A stretch of 64,000 nucleotides of DNA, from contig NZ_JAQSDK010000013.1 of assembly GCF_029945885.1 (NCBI RefSeq), positions 62,001 to 126,000 on the forward strand, given 5' to 3'. The position numbers and the translations under genes were made by a program. The notes beneath the pieces were generated by a model, which saw only the letters and a list, made by a program, of their open reading frames with translations, was not told the origin of the DNA and did not search any database. Of the stretch, positions 16,218 to 24,390 are shown piece after piece. The stretch comes from Brevundimonas sp. (lineage in GTDB: Bacteria; Pseudomonadota; Alphaproteobacteria; Caulobacterales; Caulobacteraceae). The stretch's first letter is position 1. Each line of letters begins with the position of its first letter.

Positions 16218-19121
16218 TCAACCCGGCGAGGGCGATCCCGGGACGGCCAGGAAGCCCGCGACCGTCTCGACCGCCTCGGCCAGACCCATGCGCAGCACCT
16301 CGGTGCCCGGCGGCAGGCCGGCGAACAGTCGCGTCGGGGTGGCGGCGTCCAGCATCACGAACACCCCCTTGTCATCGCCGCGCCGGATCAGGCGGCCGAA
16401 GGCCTGGGCGATGCGGGCCCGGGCCAGGGCGTCGTCATAGGCCCGGCCCTGGGCTCCCTGTCCGCCGAACCGTTCGCGCCGGGCCCGGTGCAGCAGGTCC
16501 GGCCGCGGCCACGGCACCCGGTCGAAGGCGAGGATGCGCAGGGACCGGCCCGGCACATCGACCCCGTCGCGCACGGCGTCGGTGCCCAGCAGGCAGGAAT
16601 CCTGTTCGGCCCGGAACACATCGACCAGGGCCCCGACCTCCAGCGGATCGACGTGCTGGGCGTAGAGGGGGATGCCCTCGCGGGCCAGATCCGGCCCCAG
16701 ACGCTCATAGACCGCCTTCAGCCGGCGGATGGCGGTGAACAGACCCAGGCCGCCGCCGCCGGCGGCCAGGAACAGTTCCCGCATCGCCGCCGCCGTCTGG
16801 CGCGCGTCGTCCTTGACCAGGTCGTTGACGACGATGACGCGGCTGTGGGCGGCATAGTCGAACGGGCTCTCGACCTTCAGGGTCCGGGCCGGTTCGATCA
16901 GCCGGGCCGAACCGGTGCGCATCCGGGCCATGTCGAACGGGTCGCCGCCCTCGCCCGTCGCCATCGGGTCGGACAGGGTGGCGCTGGTCACCAGCACCCC
17001 GTGGGCGGGCATGATCACCGCCGCCTCCAACGGCACCGTCGGGTCGATCCAGTGGCGGCGCAGGGCCACGTCATGGATGCGGCCGAAGGCGGCCTCGGCC
17101 GACAGCCAGTCGACGAAATCGGGATCCGCCTCGTCACTGCCCTCGTCCAGCGCCGCCAGCATCGACCGCCAGCCGGGCAGGGTCATGCGGGCGCGGCGGT
17201 CGAGGCCACGCAGGGCCCCCTCGATCCGGGCGCGCTGGGCCCCGTCCAGCTCGGTTGCCTCGTCGTCCAGCACATCTTCCAGATGGCGCGACAGGGCCAG
17301 TAGCGGGGCCTCGACGGCGGCCAGGGCCCGGGCGGCGGCGCGGGCGGCCTCCAGCACCGGTTCGTTGACCGGCCGCAGCGCGCATTCCATGCCGAATTCG
17401 ATGCCGCCGGGTCCGCCGGTCTCGGAGGTCCGCGCCCGCAGCTGGTCCAGCGCCGCCAGCAGGAAGGTCTCGATCGGCCCGATCGGATTGACCTCGCCCG
17501 AAGCCGGGGCGATGCGGCCCGACACCCCCTCGCCGGGCAGTTGTGCGGCGGCGCGCACGGCGTCGTTCAGCGCCTTCTGGGCCGCCTCATTGTCCGCGCA
17601 CAGATCACCCAGCCGCTGCTCCAGCCCGCGCCCGCGTCGACCGCGTCCTTCCGGCCCCCGGATCCAGCGCCGCAGCTCGGCCGCCTCCTGACCCGAAAGG
17701 CAGGCGGAGAAGGCACTGTCGGCGGCGTCGAACAGATGGTGGCCCTCGTCGAAGACGATGCGTTTCAGGGCCGCGGTCTCGCCGTCCTGTTTCAGCCCCC
17801 GGGCCGAGCGGGCTCCGTCGAAGGCCGCCTGGGTCATGACCAGCGCATGGTTGGCCACCACCAGATCGGCGCGGCGGCTTGCGCGGATGGTCTTTTCGAC
17901 GAAACACAGCCGGTAGTGGGGGCAGGCCGCGTGGACGCATTCGCCGCGCCGGTCGACCAGGTTGGCGGCGCTGGCCTGCTGGCCCGATCCGACCGCGAAC
18001 AGGCCGGGCAGCCAGCCCGGATAGTCGCCGCCGGTCATGTCGCCGTCGCGCGAATGTAGGGCCCAGCGCGCGGCCAGGGCCATGCCGATCAGGTCGCCAT
18101 TGCCCAGTTGGGCCGCCTGGACCATGTCCTGCAGGTTCAGCAGGCACATATAGTTCTCGCGGCCCTTGCGGACCACGGCCTTGCGTTTGCGCTCGGCCGG
18201 GTCGGGCCACAGGGCGGCGCTTTCGCGGTCGATCTGCCGCTGCAGGGCCCGGGTATAGGTCGAGACCCAGGCCGCGCCCTGGTTGCGCTCGGCCCATAGT
18301 GAGGCGGGGGCCAGATAGCCCAGGGTCTTGCCGGTGCCGGTTCCGGCCTCGGCCAGCAGCATCCGCGGCCGCCCCTCCTCACTGCGCGGCGAGAAGGCAT
18401 AGGCGGCCTCGGCGGCATAGTCGGACTGGGTCGGGCGGGTCTCGTCCAGACCCGAGACCTGCAGCAGCTTTTCCAGCCGGATGCGGGCGCTTTCGGAATC
18501 GACGGGGACGGACCCGGCCTCGCCGCGCGGGGCCTCATCCTCCCACTCCGCCATCCGGCTCCAGACATCGAGGCCCGAGCCGCGATACTGGCGCGCCCGC
18601 ATCGGCTGGTGCTGCAGCGCCCCGGACACCCGCCAGCCCCAGCTCCAGCCCGCTTTCGACAGGGTTTCGGTCAGGGTCAGGGCGTCCTCGCGCCGCGGAT
18701 AGGCCGGATCGGCCAGTTCGCGCAGCAGGGCGTCGGCGGCATGGCGCAGGGCCACGGCCTGGGCCTCGGCCCCCTTGGGTTCCACCATACCCAGGGCCAG
18801 GGCCAGGCCGCTGGGCGAGGGGGCGCAGAATTTGGCCGGGCGGACAAAGGCGAACAGCTCCAGCACATCCAGCAGGTCCGCCGAGCGCGGTGGCGGGGCC
18901 AGCCCCAGTCGCCGCGCCGTCAGACTGGCATGGGCGACCATGACCGGGGCGGTGGTAAAGGCCCCCTCGGCCGCGCCGCGCCCGATCCGCCGGGCTCCGG
19001 CCTCGTCGCAGATCGCCCCCGCCCCCGGCGGGATCGCCAGGGCGGGCGGCAGCACCAGCCACGGCTCCGCACCGGTGACGGCGGGACGGACGGCGGCGGC
19101 GAGGGCGGATTCGTCGGACAC
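16218..19121 (-). CDS. DinG/Rad3-type ATP-dependent DNA helicase
   Basis: The 967-residue superfamily-2 helicase has Walker A AEAGTGTGKT (about residue 260) and a DEGH box in VFDEGHHLFDAA (about 457). Four cysteines between them (YMCLL near 325 and CVHAACPHYRLC near 395-407) fit an XPD/DinG-type iron-sulfur cluster. A C-terminal motif VI region reads RIAQAFGRLIRRGDD. DinG enzymes unwind 5'-3', including R-loops and G-quadruplexes. About 200 residues precede Walker A, an alphaproteobacterial extension. It diverges from the Lhr helicase gene with 58 bases between them. Confidence 0.88.
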   Translation of the reverse strand: MSDESALAAAVRPAVTGAEPWLVLPPALAIPPGAGAICDEAGARRIGRGAAEGAFTTAPVMVAHASLTARRLGLAPPPRSADLLDVLELFAFVRPAKFCAPSPSGLALALGMVEPKGAEAQAVALRHAADALLRELADPAYPRREDALTLTETLSKAGWSWGWRVSGALQHQPMRARQYRGSGLDVWSRMAEWEDEAPRGEAGSVPVDSESARIRLEKLLQVSGLDETRPTQSDYAAEAAYAFSPRSEEGRPRMLLAEAGTGTGKTLGYLAPASLWAERNQGAAWVSTYTRALQRQIDRESAALWPDPAERKRKAVVRKGRENYMCLLNLQDMVQAAQLGNGDLIGMALAARWALHSRDGDMTGGDYPGWLPGLFAVGSGQQASAANLVDRRGECVHAACPHYRLCFVEKTIRASRRADLVVANHALVMTQAAFDGARSARGLKQDGETAALKRIVFDEGHHLFDAADSAFSACLSGQEAAELRRWIRGPEGRGRRGRGLEQRLGDLCADNEAAQKALNDAVRAAAQLPGEGVSGRIAPASGEVNPIGPIETFLLAALDQLRARTSETGGPGGIEFGMECALRPVNEPVLEAARAAARALAAVEAPLLALSRHLEDVLDDEATELDGAQRARIEGALRGLDRRARMTLPGWRSMLAALDEGSDEADPDFVDWLSAEAAFGRIHDVALRRHWIDPTVPLEAAVIMPAHGVLVTSATLSDPMATGEGGDPFDMARMRTGSARLIEPARTLKVESPFDYAAHSRVIVVNDLVKDDARQTAAAMRELFLAAGGGGLGLFTAIRRLKAVYERLGPDLAREGIPLYAQHVDPLEVGALVDVFRAEQDSCLLGTDAVRDGVDVPGRSLRILAFDRVPWPRPDLLHRARRERFGGQGAQGRAYDDALARARIAQAFGRLIRRGDDKGVFVMLDAATPTRLFAGLPPGTEVLRMGLAEAVETVAGFLAVPGSPSPG

Positions 19122-19179
19122 AGTCGATAGATAGCGGTTCGACGCGTGAAACGGAACGGGAACATGCTATAGACCGGTC

Positions 19180-21687
19180 GTGACGACCCCTGCCGCTCCC
19201 GCAACGCTGCCGCCGCTGTTCGCCGACTGGTTCGCGTCGCGTGGCTGGAGCCCGCGTCGGCACCAGCTGGAGATGGTCGCGGCGGCCGAGGCCGGGTCCC
19301 ATGCCCTGCTGGTGGCCCCGACCGGGGGCGGCAAGACCCTGGCGGGCTTCCTGCCCAGCCTGATCGAACTGAGTGAACGCGGCCCGCGGCCCGCCTTCGG
19401 CCCGGGGTCGGGGGTGCATACCCTCTATATCTCGCCGCTGAAGGCCCTGACCGTCGACGTCGAGCGCAATCTGATGACCCCGATCCGCGAGATCGGGCTG
19501 AACATCCACGTCGAAAGCCGTACCGGCGACACCAAACAGTCGAAGAAGCAGCGCCAGCGCGAGTTTCCGCCGGACATATTGCTGACCACGCCCGAACAGC
19601 TGGCCCTGTTCTGCGCCTGGGACGGGGCGCGAAGCTATTTCGCCGATCTGAAATGCGTGGTGCTGGACGAGGTTCATGCCATCTGGAGCGGCAAGCGCGG
19701 CGACCTGCTCAGCCTCGCTCTGGGCCGGTTGCAGGCCTTCGCCCCCGACATGCGTCGCGTGGCCCTGTCCGCCACCGTCGACGATCCGGCCATGATCGCC
19801 GGGTGGCTGCGGCCGGGAGTGCCTGCTCCCACAGGGGGAGAAGGAAACGTACGGATCGTCCGCGGCGACCCCGGCTCTCCCCCGGTCATCGACGTGCTGG
19901 TGTCCCAGGGGCACGTCCCCTGGGCCGGCCATACGGGGCAGCACGCCATGCCCGAGGTCTATCAGGCCATCGCCGCCGCCCGGCTGACCCTGGTGTTCGT
20001 CAACACCCGCTGGCAGGCCGAATTCGTGTTCCAGCAGCTGTGGGCCATCAATGACGAGAACCTGCCGATCGCCCTGCACCACGGCTCGCTGGCGGCGGAA
20101 CAGCGGCGCAAGGTGGAGGCGGCCATGGCGCGGGGCGAGCTGAGGGCGGTGGTCTGTACCTCGACGCTGGACCTCGGCATCGACTGGGGCGACGTCGATC
20201 TGGTGATCCAGCTGGCCGCGCCCAAGGGGGCGTCGCGCCTGGTGCAGCGCATCGGCCGGGCCAACCACCGGCTGGACGAGCCCAGTCGCGCCCTGATGGT
20301 CCCCGCCAGCCGGTTCGAGACCCTGGAATGCCAGGCCGCGCGCGAGGCGGTGGCCGAGAACGCCTTCGACTGGGAGCCGGTCCATGTCGGCACCCTCGAT
20401 ACCCTGGCCCAGCATGTGATGGGGGTGGCCTGTTCCGAACCGTTCCGGGTCGAGGCCCTGCATGCCGAGGTAACCGGCTGCGGCCCCTATCGCGACCTGT
20501 CCTATGAGGCGTTCGAGGAGGTGGTCGATTTCGTCGCCACCGGCGGCTATGCCCTGCGCACCTATGACAAATTCGCCCGGATCGTGCGGGATCGCGACGG
20601 CTTCTGGCGGGTGCGCACCCCCCAGATCGCCCAGCGCCACCGGATGAATGTCGGCACCATCGTCACCGCCGCCACCCTCAGTGTGCGGGTCGCCTCGGGC
20701 CGCGGCGGGGCCCTGCGCAACCGGATCGGCGGCCGCAAGATCGGCGAGGCCGAGGAGCATTATTTCGAACAGATGTCGCCCGGCGACACCTTCGTCTTCG
20801 CCGGACAGGTCTGGGCCTTCCAGGGCATTTCCGGCCTTGATGCCCTGGTCACCCACGCGACGGATCGCGACCCGAAAATCCCGTCCTACGGCGGGTCGAA
20901 ATTTCCGCTGTCGACCTCACTGGCGGTCCGGGTGCGGGCGATGATCCAGGACCGCGACCACTGGCGGGTCCTGCCCGGCGATGTGCGGGAATGGCTGGAG
21001 CTGCAGGACCGCCGCTCGCTGATCCCGACCGCCGACTCCCTGTTGATCGAGACCTTTCAGCGCGGCGGGCGGAATTTCATGGTCTGCTATCCGTTCGAGG
21101 GGCGGCTGGCCCACACCACCCTGGCCATGCTGCTGACGCGGCGGCTGGACCGGGCCGGGGTCGGGCCGCTGGGCTTTGTCTGCACCGACTATGCCCTGGC
21201 CATCTGGGCCGTCCGGCCGCTGGACGGGCTGGTTTTCGACGACCTGTTCCAGCCCGACATGCTGGGCGACGATCTGGAAGCCTGGCTGGAGGAGAGTTTC
21301 ATGATGAAGCGCAGCTTCCGCGACTGCGCCCTGATCGCCGGCCTGATCGAGCGCCGCCAGCCGGGGGCCGAGAAGAGCGGGCGGCAGGTAACCTTCTCGA
21401 CCGACCTGATCTACGACGTCCTGCGCCGGCACCAGCCCGACCATTTGCTGCTCAGAACCGCCCGCGCCGATGCGGCGGCGGGCCTGCTGGACGTGGCGCG
21501 ACTGGGTCAGCTGCTGGCCCGGATCGGCGGCCATATCCGTGCCGTGGCCCTCGACCGGCCCTCGCCGTTCAGCGTGCCCGTGCTGGTTCAGATCGGTCGC
21601 GAACGGGTCGGCGGTGGCGCGGCCGACATGATCCTCGAGGACTCGGCCGAGGCCCTGATCGCCGAGGTGATGGAGGAGTCGCCGTGA
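19180..21687 (+). CDS. Lhr-type ligase-associated DEXH helicase
   Basis: The 835-residue protein has Walker A APTGGGKTLAGF (about residue 46), DEVHAIW (about 164), SAT (about 197) and CTSTLDLGIDWG plus QRIGRANHR in the second RecA domain, followed by the Lhr winged-helix/core region. Length and motifs fit the ligase-associated DNA damage response helicase (TIGR04121). A GTG start at 19180 is used. PdeM follows by GTGA overlap. The ligase and exonuclease partners of this four-gene repair set are not in the window. A palindromic 23-base segment lies in frame at 19822-19844. Confidence 0.92.
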   Translation: MTTPAAPATLPPLFADWFASRGWSPRRHQLEMVAAAEAGSHALLVAPTGGGKTLAGFLPSLIELSERGPRPAFGPGSGVHTLYISPLKALTVDVERNLMTPIREIGLNIHVESRTGDTKQSKKQRQREFPPDILLTTPEQLALFCAWDGARSYFADLKCVVLDEVHAIWSGKRGDLLSLALGRLQAFAPDMRRVALSATVDDPAMIAGWLRPGVPAPTGGEGNVRIVRGDPGSPPVIDVLVSQGHVPWAGHTGQHAMPEVYQAIAAARLTLVFVNTRWQAEFVFQQLWAINDENLPIALHHGSLAAEQRRKVEAAMARGELRAVVCTSTLDLGIDWGDVDLVIQLAAPKGASRLVQRIGRANHRLDEPSRALMVPASRFETLECQAAREAVAENAFDWEPVHVGTLDTLAQHVMGVACSEPFRVEALHAEVTGCGPYRDLSYEAFEEVVDFVATGGYALRTYDKFARIVRDRDGFWRVRTPQIAQRHRMNVGTIVTAATLSVRVASGRGGALRNRIGGRKIGEAEEHYFEQMSPGDTFVFAGQVWAFQGISGLDALVTHATDRDPKIPSYGGSKFPLSTSLAVRVRAMIQDRDHWRVLPGDVREWLELQDRRSLIPTADSLLIETFQRGGRNFMVCYPFEGRLAHTTLAMLLTRRLDRAGVGPLGFVCTDYALAIWAVRPLDGLVFDDLFQPDMLGDDLEAWLEESFMMKRSFRDCALIAGLIERRQPGAEKSGRQVTFSTDLIYDVLRRHQPDHLLLRTARADAAAGLLDVARLGQLLARIGGHIRAVALDRPSPFSVPVLVQIGRERVGGGAADMILEDSAEALIAEVMEESP
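19822..19844. repeat. REP-like palindrome inside the Lhr coding region
   Basis: Arms CCTGCTCCC (19822-19830) and GGGAGAAGG (19836-19844) match at eight of nine pairs around ACAGG. The resulting residues, PGVPAPTGGEGN, fall in a surface-type loop. Small palindromes of this CTCCC...GGGAG kind are common between genes in Caulobacteraceae, so in-frame capture is plausible. Confidence 0.4.
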
Positions 21688-22415
21688 ACGCCGCCCTGCG
21701 CGAAACCCTGTCCCCCAGCCGCCACCCGTGCGGCGGTCTGCGGGTGCGCATCGCGGGCGAGGCCTGTGTGCTGCGGGCCTCCGGGGCCTTGTGGGTCATT
21801 GCCCATCGCACCCTCATCGCCGCCGACCTGCATCTGGAGAAGGGCTCGGCCTATGCCGCCGGCGGCCAGATGCTGCCGCCCTATGACAGTGCCGCCACCC
21901 TGGAGCGGCTGGAGGTCGAGATCGCGGCCCTGGACCCCGACCGGGTCGTCCTTCTGGGCGACAGTTTCCACGACACCCGCGCCATCGGCCGCATGGCCCC
22001 GGACGACCGCGCCCGGCTGGACCGGCTGGCCGCCGCCCGCGACTGGATCTGGCTGGAGGGCAACCACGACCGGGTCGCGCTTGGCGAGGACCTGTCCGGC
22101 CTGACCGGCACGGTGGTCGAGACCCTGTCGCTGGGCCCGCTGCGTCTGGTGCATGAGCCGCAGCCCGGTGACCAGCCGGGCGAGGTCGCCGGCCACCTGC
22201 ACCCGGCCGCCCGGGTCGCGGCCTACGGACGCGGCGTGCGGCGGCCCTGTTTCGTCACGGACGGATCGCGACTGATCCTGCCCGCTTTCGGGGCCTTCAC
22301 CGGCGGGCTGAATGTGCGCGACCCGGCCATCGCGAGCCTGTTCGCCACCCCGCCGATGGCCGCCGCCCTGGGCCGGGACCAGGTGCATGCGCTGGCGTGG
22401 GGGACACTGCGGTAG
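21684..22415 (+). CDS. pdeM: Ligase-associated DNA damage response endonuclease PdeM
   Basis: The 243-residue protein is a calcineurin-type metallophosphoesterase with the metal-binding series DLHLEKG, GDSFHD, EGNHDRV and GHLHP. Length, motifs and position directly after the Lhr helicase identify it as PdeM (TIGR04123). It starts at GTG 21684, overlapping the helicase stop as GTGA, which implies coupled translation. The pair is thought to process damaged DNA ends together with an ATP-dependent ligase and an exonuclease, both absent here. Confidence 0.9.
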   Translation: MNAALRETLSPSRHPCGGLRVRIAGEACVLRASGALWVIAHRTLIAADLHLEKGSAYAAGGQMLPPYDSAATLERLEVEIAALDPDRVVLLGDSFHDTRAIGRMAPDDRARLDRLAAARDWIWLEGNHDRVALGEDLSGLTGTVVETLSLGPLRLVHEPQPGDQPGEVAGHLHPAARVAAYGRGVRRPCFVTDGSRLILPAFGAFTGGLNVRDPAIASLFATPPMAAALGRDQVHALAWGTLR

Positions 22416-22450
22416 GGACCGTCACCCCTCATTCCTGACTCGGTCGGCTT

Positions 22451-22661
22451 GTCATCCCGGACGCCGCGAAGCGGAGATCCGGGACGCTCATGTGCAGCAA
22501 CGACAACCTCCCGGAAGCGGCGTCAGCCGCTATCCGGGAGAAGGGTCAGGCTCAGCGCGGCGGCACCCGGCTCCCGGACAATCGCGCCGCGATTTCCGGG
22601 AGGCCCCGCTCAGGAGTGTACAATCCGTCCCGGCTCGCCGCTTCGCGGCGTCCGGGATGAC
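22451..22661. repeat. REP/MITE-like palindromic repeat cluster
   Basis: A 24-base sequence at 22451-22474 (begins GTCATCCCGGACGCC) recurs as its exact reverse complement at 22638-22661, closing a 211-base unit. Inside are at least two further palindromes of the same CTCCCGG...CCGGGAG type: about 22509-22545, and about 22569-22603 around a CGCGCCGCG centre. No transposase gene lies in the unit. It resembles the clustered REP elements of Caulobacteraceae. Confidence 0.75.
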
Positions 22662-22711
22662 AATGGTGGTTCGCGCCCTACCCGGGACTGCAGGGGCCGC
22701 GACTTGGCGGT

Positions 22712-22738
22712 GTCTTCATTATTGCGTATTCTGAAGAC
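22712..22738. promoter_or_regulatory. Putative ParD operator
   Basis: A perfect seven-base inverted repeat, GTCTTCA (22712-22718) and TGAAGAC (22732-22738), flanks an AT-rich 13-base centre 18 bases before parD. ParD antitoxins autorepress through ribbon-helix-helix binding at such palindromes; function here is inferred. Confidence 0.5.
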
Positions 22739-22755
22739 GCAGCAGGAGGCGAGCC

Positions 22756-23010
22756 GTGTCCCGAACCACCACAATGACCGTCCGCCTCAGCGGCGCGCTG
22801 AGCGCGTTCGTTGCCTCGAACGTCGGCGAGGACGGAGCCTATGAGAACATCAGCGAATATGTGCGCGACCTCGTCCGGCGCGACATGGACCGTCGTGAGC
22901 AGGAGGCGTTCGACCGGCTGAAGGCGGAACTGACCCAGGCCTTCGCCGCGCCGGAGTCATCCTATGTCGCCCTGACCGCGGCCGAGGTCATCGCCCGCAA
23001 CCGGAGCTGA
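22756..23010 (+). CDS. parD: ParD-type antitoxin
   Basis: The 84-residue protein has an N-terminal ribbon-helix-helix (TTTMTVRLSGALSAFVASNV, then ENISEYVRDLVRRDMDRR) that binds DNA as a dimer. A C-terminal tail would wrap the toxin. Length and motif fit ParD/CopG antitoxins. GGAGG lies nine bases before the GTG start at 22756. ParE follows after four bases. An upstream palindrome at 22712-22738 is a candidate autoregulatory operator. Confidence 0.9.
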   Translation: MSRTTTMTVRLSGALSAFVASNVGEDGAYENISEYVRDLVRRDMDRREQEAFDRLKAELTQAFAAPESSYVALTAAEVIARNRS

Positions 23011-23014
23011 GCGG

Positions 23015-23329
23015 GTGGCCGCCGTCCGCGTCCAGCAGGCGGCGTCGCACCGCATCGATGCCATCTACCGCCATACCCGCGACCGCTGGGGCGAGGCCCA
23101 GGCGGAGCGCTATATCACCGGCCTGTTCGACGCCTTTGCGCGGATCGAGACGCACGGCGTGGCGTCCCGGCCGATCCCGGCCGCCTTCGGGGTGGAAGGC
23201 TATGTCTTTCGCTATGAACGCCACCTCGTCTACTGGCGGCATCTGACGGACGGCGACATCGGCATCGTCACCGTGCTGCATGAGCGGATGCACCAGATCG
23301 GGCGGCTGCGGGAAGATTTGGGGCTTTAG
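23015..23329 (+). CDS. parE: ParE-type toxin (RelE/ParE superfamily)
   Basis: The 104-residue protein has the compact RelE/ParE fold: an opening helix (QQAASHRIDAIYRHTRDRWG), then RYITGLFDAFARIE and paired strands YVFRYERHLVYWRHL and IGIVTVLHERM. Studied ParE toxins poison DNA gyrase. GTG 23015 follows the parD stop by four bases, so the two are coupled. The gene looks intact. The identical ten-mer TGAAGACGCA on either side of the pair may mark an insertion. Confidence 0.88.
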   Translation: MAAVRVQQAASHRIDAIYRHTRDRWGEAQAERYITGLFDAFARIETHGVASRPIPAAFGVEGYVFRYERHLVYWRHLTDGDIGIVTVLHERMHQIGRLREDLGL

Positions 23330-23372
23330 ACAGCGCCTTTGTGCCCTGCGCGCATGTGGTGAAGACGCAAGT

Positions 23373-23657
23373 CTAATTCCGGGTCACGTCTTCGCCGCAT
23401 GAGGTGCAGATGCGGCCCGGAAACATTCCGTAGCCTGTGACCTTACGGTCGCCGACAATCATCTTTGGCTGGACCAGTGGATGATCGCAGTAGGGGCAGA
23501 CGAACCATTGGCCGACGACCAGCGTCACCAAGGCACTCACCCCAAAAAGCAGGTACCAGAACGGGCCGATGACCGACATGATTTGGCCGACGAAGCCCAT
23601 GATGATCGCCATCCAAATGAGAGCGATGGTCAGGAACGCATAATAGTTAGAGCGCAC
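23373..23657 (-). CDS. Small membrane protein with C-terminal zinc ribbon
   Basis: A roughly 94-residue protein starting at GTG 23657 (MRSNYYAFLTIALIW). Two hydrophobic helices cover about residues 7-47. A C-terminal zinc ribbon follows, with CPYC and CTSC pairs about 30 residues apart. The start overlaps the plsC stop by about 11 bases, and longer in-frame forms would lie inside plsC. Base composition is visibly less GC-rich than that of its neighbours, and it borders the parDE patch, so it may be acquired. Function is unknown. Confidence 0.7.
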   Translation of the reverse strand: MRSNYYAFLTIALIWMAIIMGFVGQIMSVIGPFWYLLFGVSALVTLVVGQWFVCPYCDHPLVQPKMIVGDRKVTGYGMFPGRICTSCGEDVTRN

Positions 23658-24390
23658 GTTCCGCGCCCTTTGACTGGCCTGGGCTCTTCGCCAGCAACGC
23701 ATCCGACGCCGCCTCCAGCTCCCGCTCCAGCCGCGCCATGAACACATCCCGCTTCAGCCCCGCGGGGATCGGTGGCAGGAATTCATAGACGATCGTCCCC
23801 GGATAGCGCCGGAACCCGTGGGCGGGCCAGTGGACGCCGGAGTTGGTGGCCATCGGGGTGCAGGGGCAGTCCAGGTCGCGGTACAGGGCGGCGATGCCGG
23901 GCTTGTAGTCGGGCGCGGCCCCGACCGGGGTGCGGGTGCCTTCGGGGAAGATCAGCATCTGCCGGCCCTCGGCGAACCGGTCGCGGGCCTGACGCACCAT
24001 GGCCTTCAGCGCCTTGGAATGGGCCGAGCGGTCCACGGCGATCATCCGGGTCTTGGTCGCGAACCAGCCGAAGAAGGGCAGGGGGGCCAGCTCCTGCTTC
24101 ATGATGAAACAGTTGTCCGGCAGGATGGCGAACGGGGCGATCACGTCCAGCATGCTCTGGTGTTTGCCGGCGATCAGGGCTGCGCCGGCGGGCCGGTATT
24201 CGAGGCCGCGGAACTCGACCTTGACCCCCGCGATCCAGCGCAGGCCGAACAGGCAGAAGCGGGCCCAGTTGCGGATCACCCACATGGCCTGGCGGTAGGG
24301 CATCAGCAGGGCCGGAGATAGGCCGACGGCGAACAGGGCCATCGACAGATACAGCCAGACCACGAAGAGCAGGGAGCGGACGCTGGTCAC
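23647..24390 (-). CDS. plsC: 1-acyl-sn-glycerol-3-phosphate acyltransferase
   Basis: PlsC acylates lysophosphatidic acid to phosphatidic acid at the inner membrane in phospholipid synthesis. The 247-residue protein has an N-terminal hydrophobic segment, the catalytic HX4D motif as KHQSMLD (about residue 77) and the phosphate-binding FPEGTRT (about 149). GTG 24390 overlaps the stop of the YdcF gene as GTGA. It belongs to a minus-strand run ftsE-ftsX-ydcF-plsC. Confidence 0.92.
   Translation of the reverse strand: MTSVRSLLFVVWLYLSMALFAVGLSPALLMPYRQAMWVIRNWARFCLFGLRWIAGVKVEFRGLEYRPAGAALIAGKHQSMLDVIAPFAILPDNCFIMKQELAPLPFFGWFATKTRMIAVDRSAHSKALKAMVRQARDRFAEGRQMLIFPEGTRTPVGAAPDYKPGIAALYRDLDCPCTPMATNSGVHWPAHGFRRYPGTIVYEFLPPIPAGLKRDVFMARLERELEAASDALLAKSPGQSKGAERAL

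Larger units (their letters stand above)
22416..22755. other. Gene-free stretch holding a palindromic repeat cluster and the parDE promoter region
   Basis: No convincing gene lies between pdeM and parD. The left two thirds are packed with CCGGGA-type palindromes (listed separately). The right end carries the putative parDE operator and a GGAGG Shine-Dalgarno at about 22745. Confidence 0.7.

Noticed and set aside
18535..20856. 773-codon minus-strand frame spanning the DinG-Lhr junction
   Set aside because: It is antisense to Lhr and out of frame with DinG, with no recognisable domain.
22416..22755. Small open frames in the repeat cluster
   Set aside because: They are built from palindromic repeats, lack ribosome-binding sites and show no protein-like composition.
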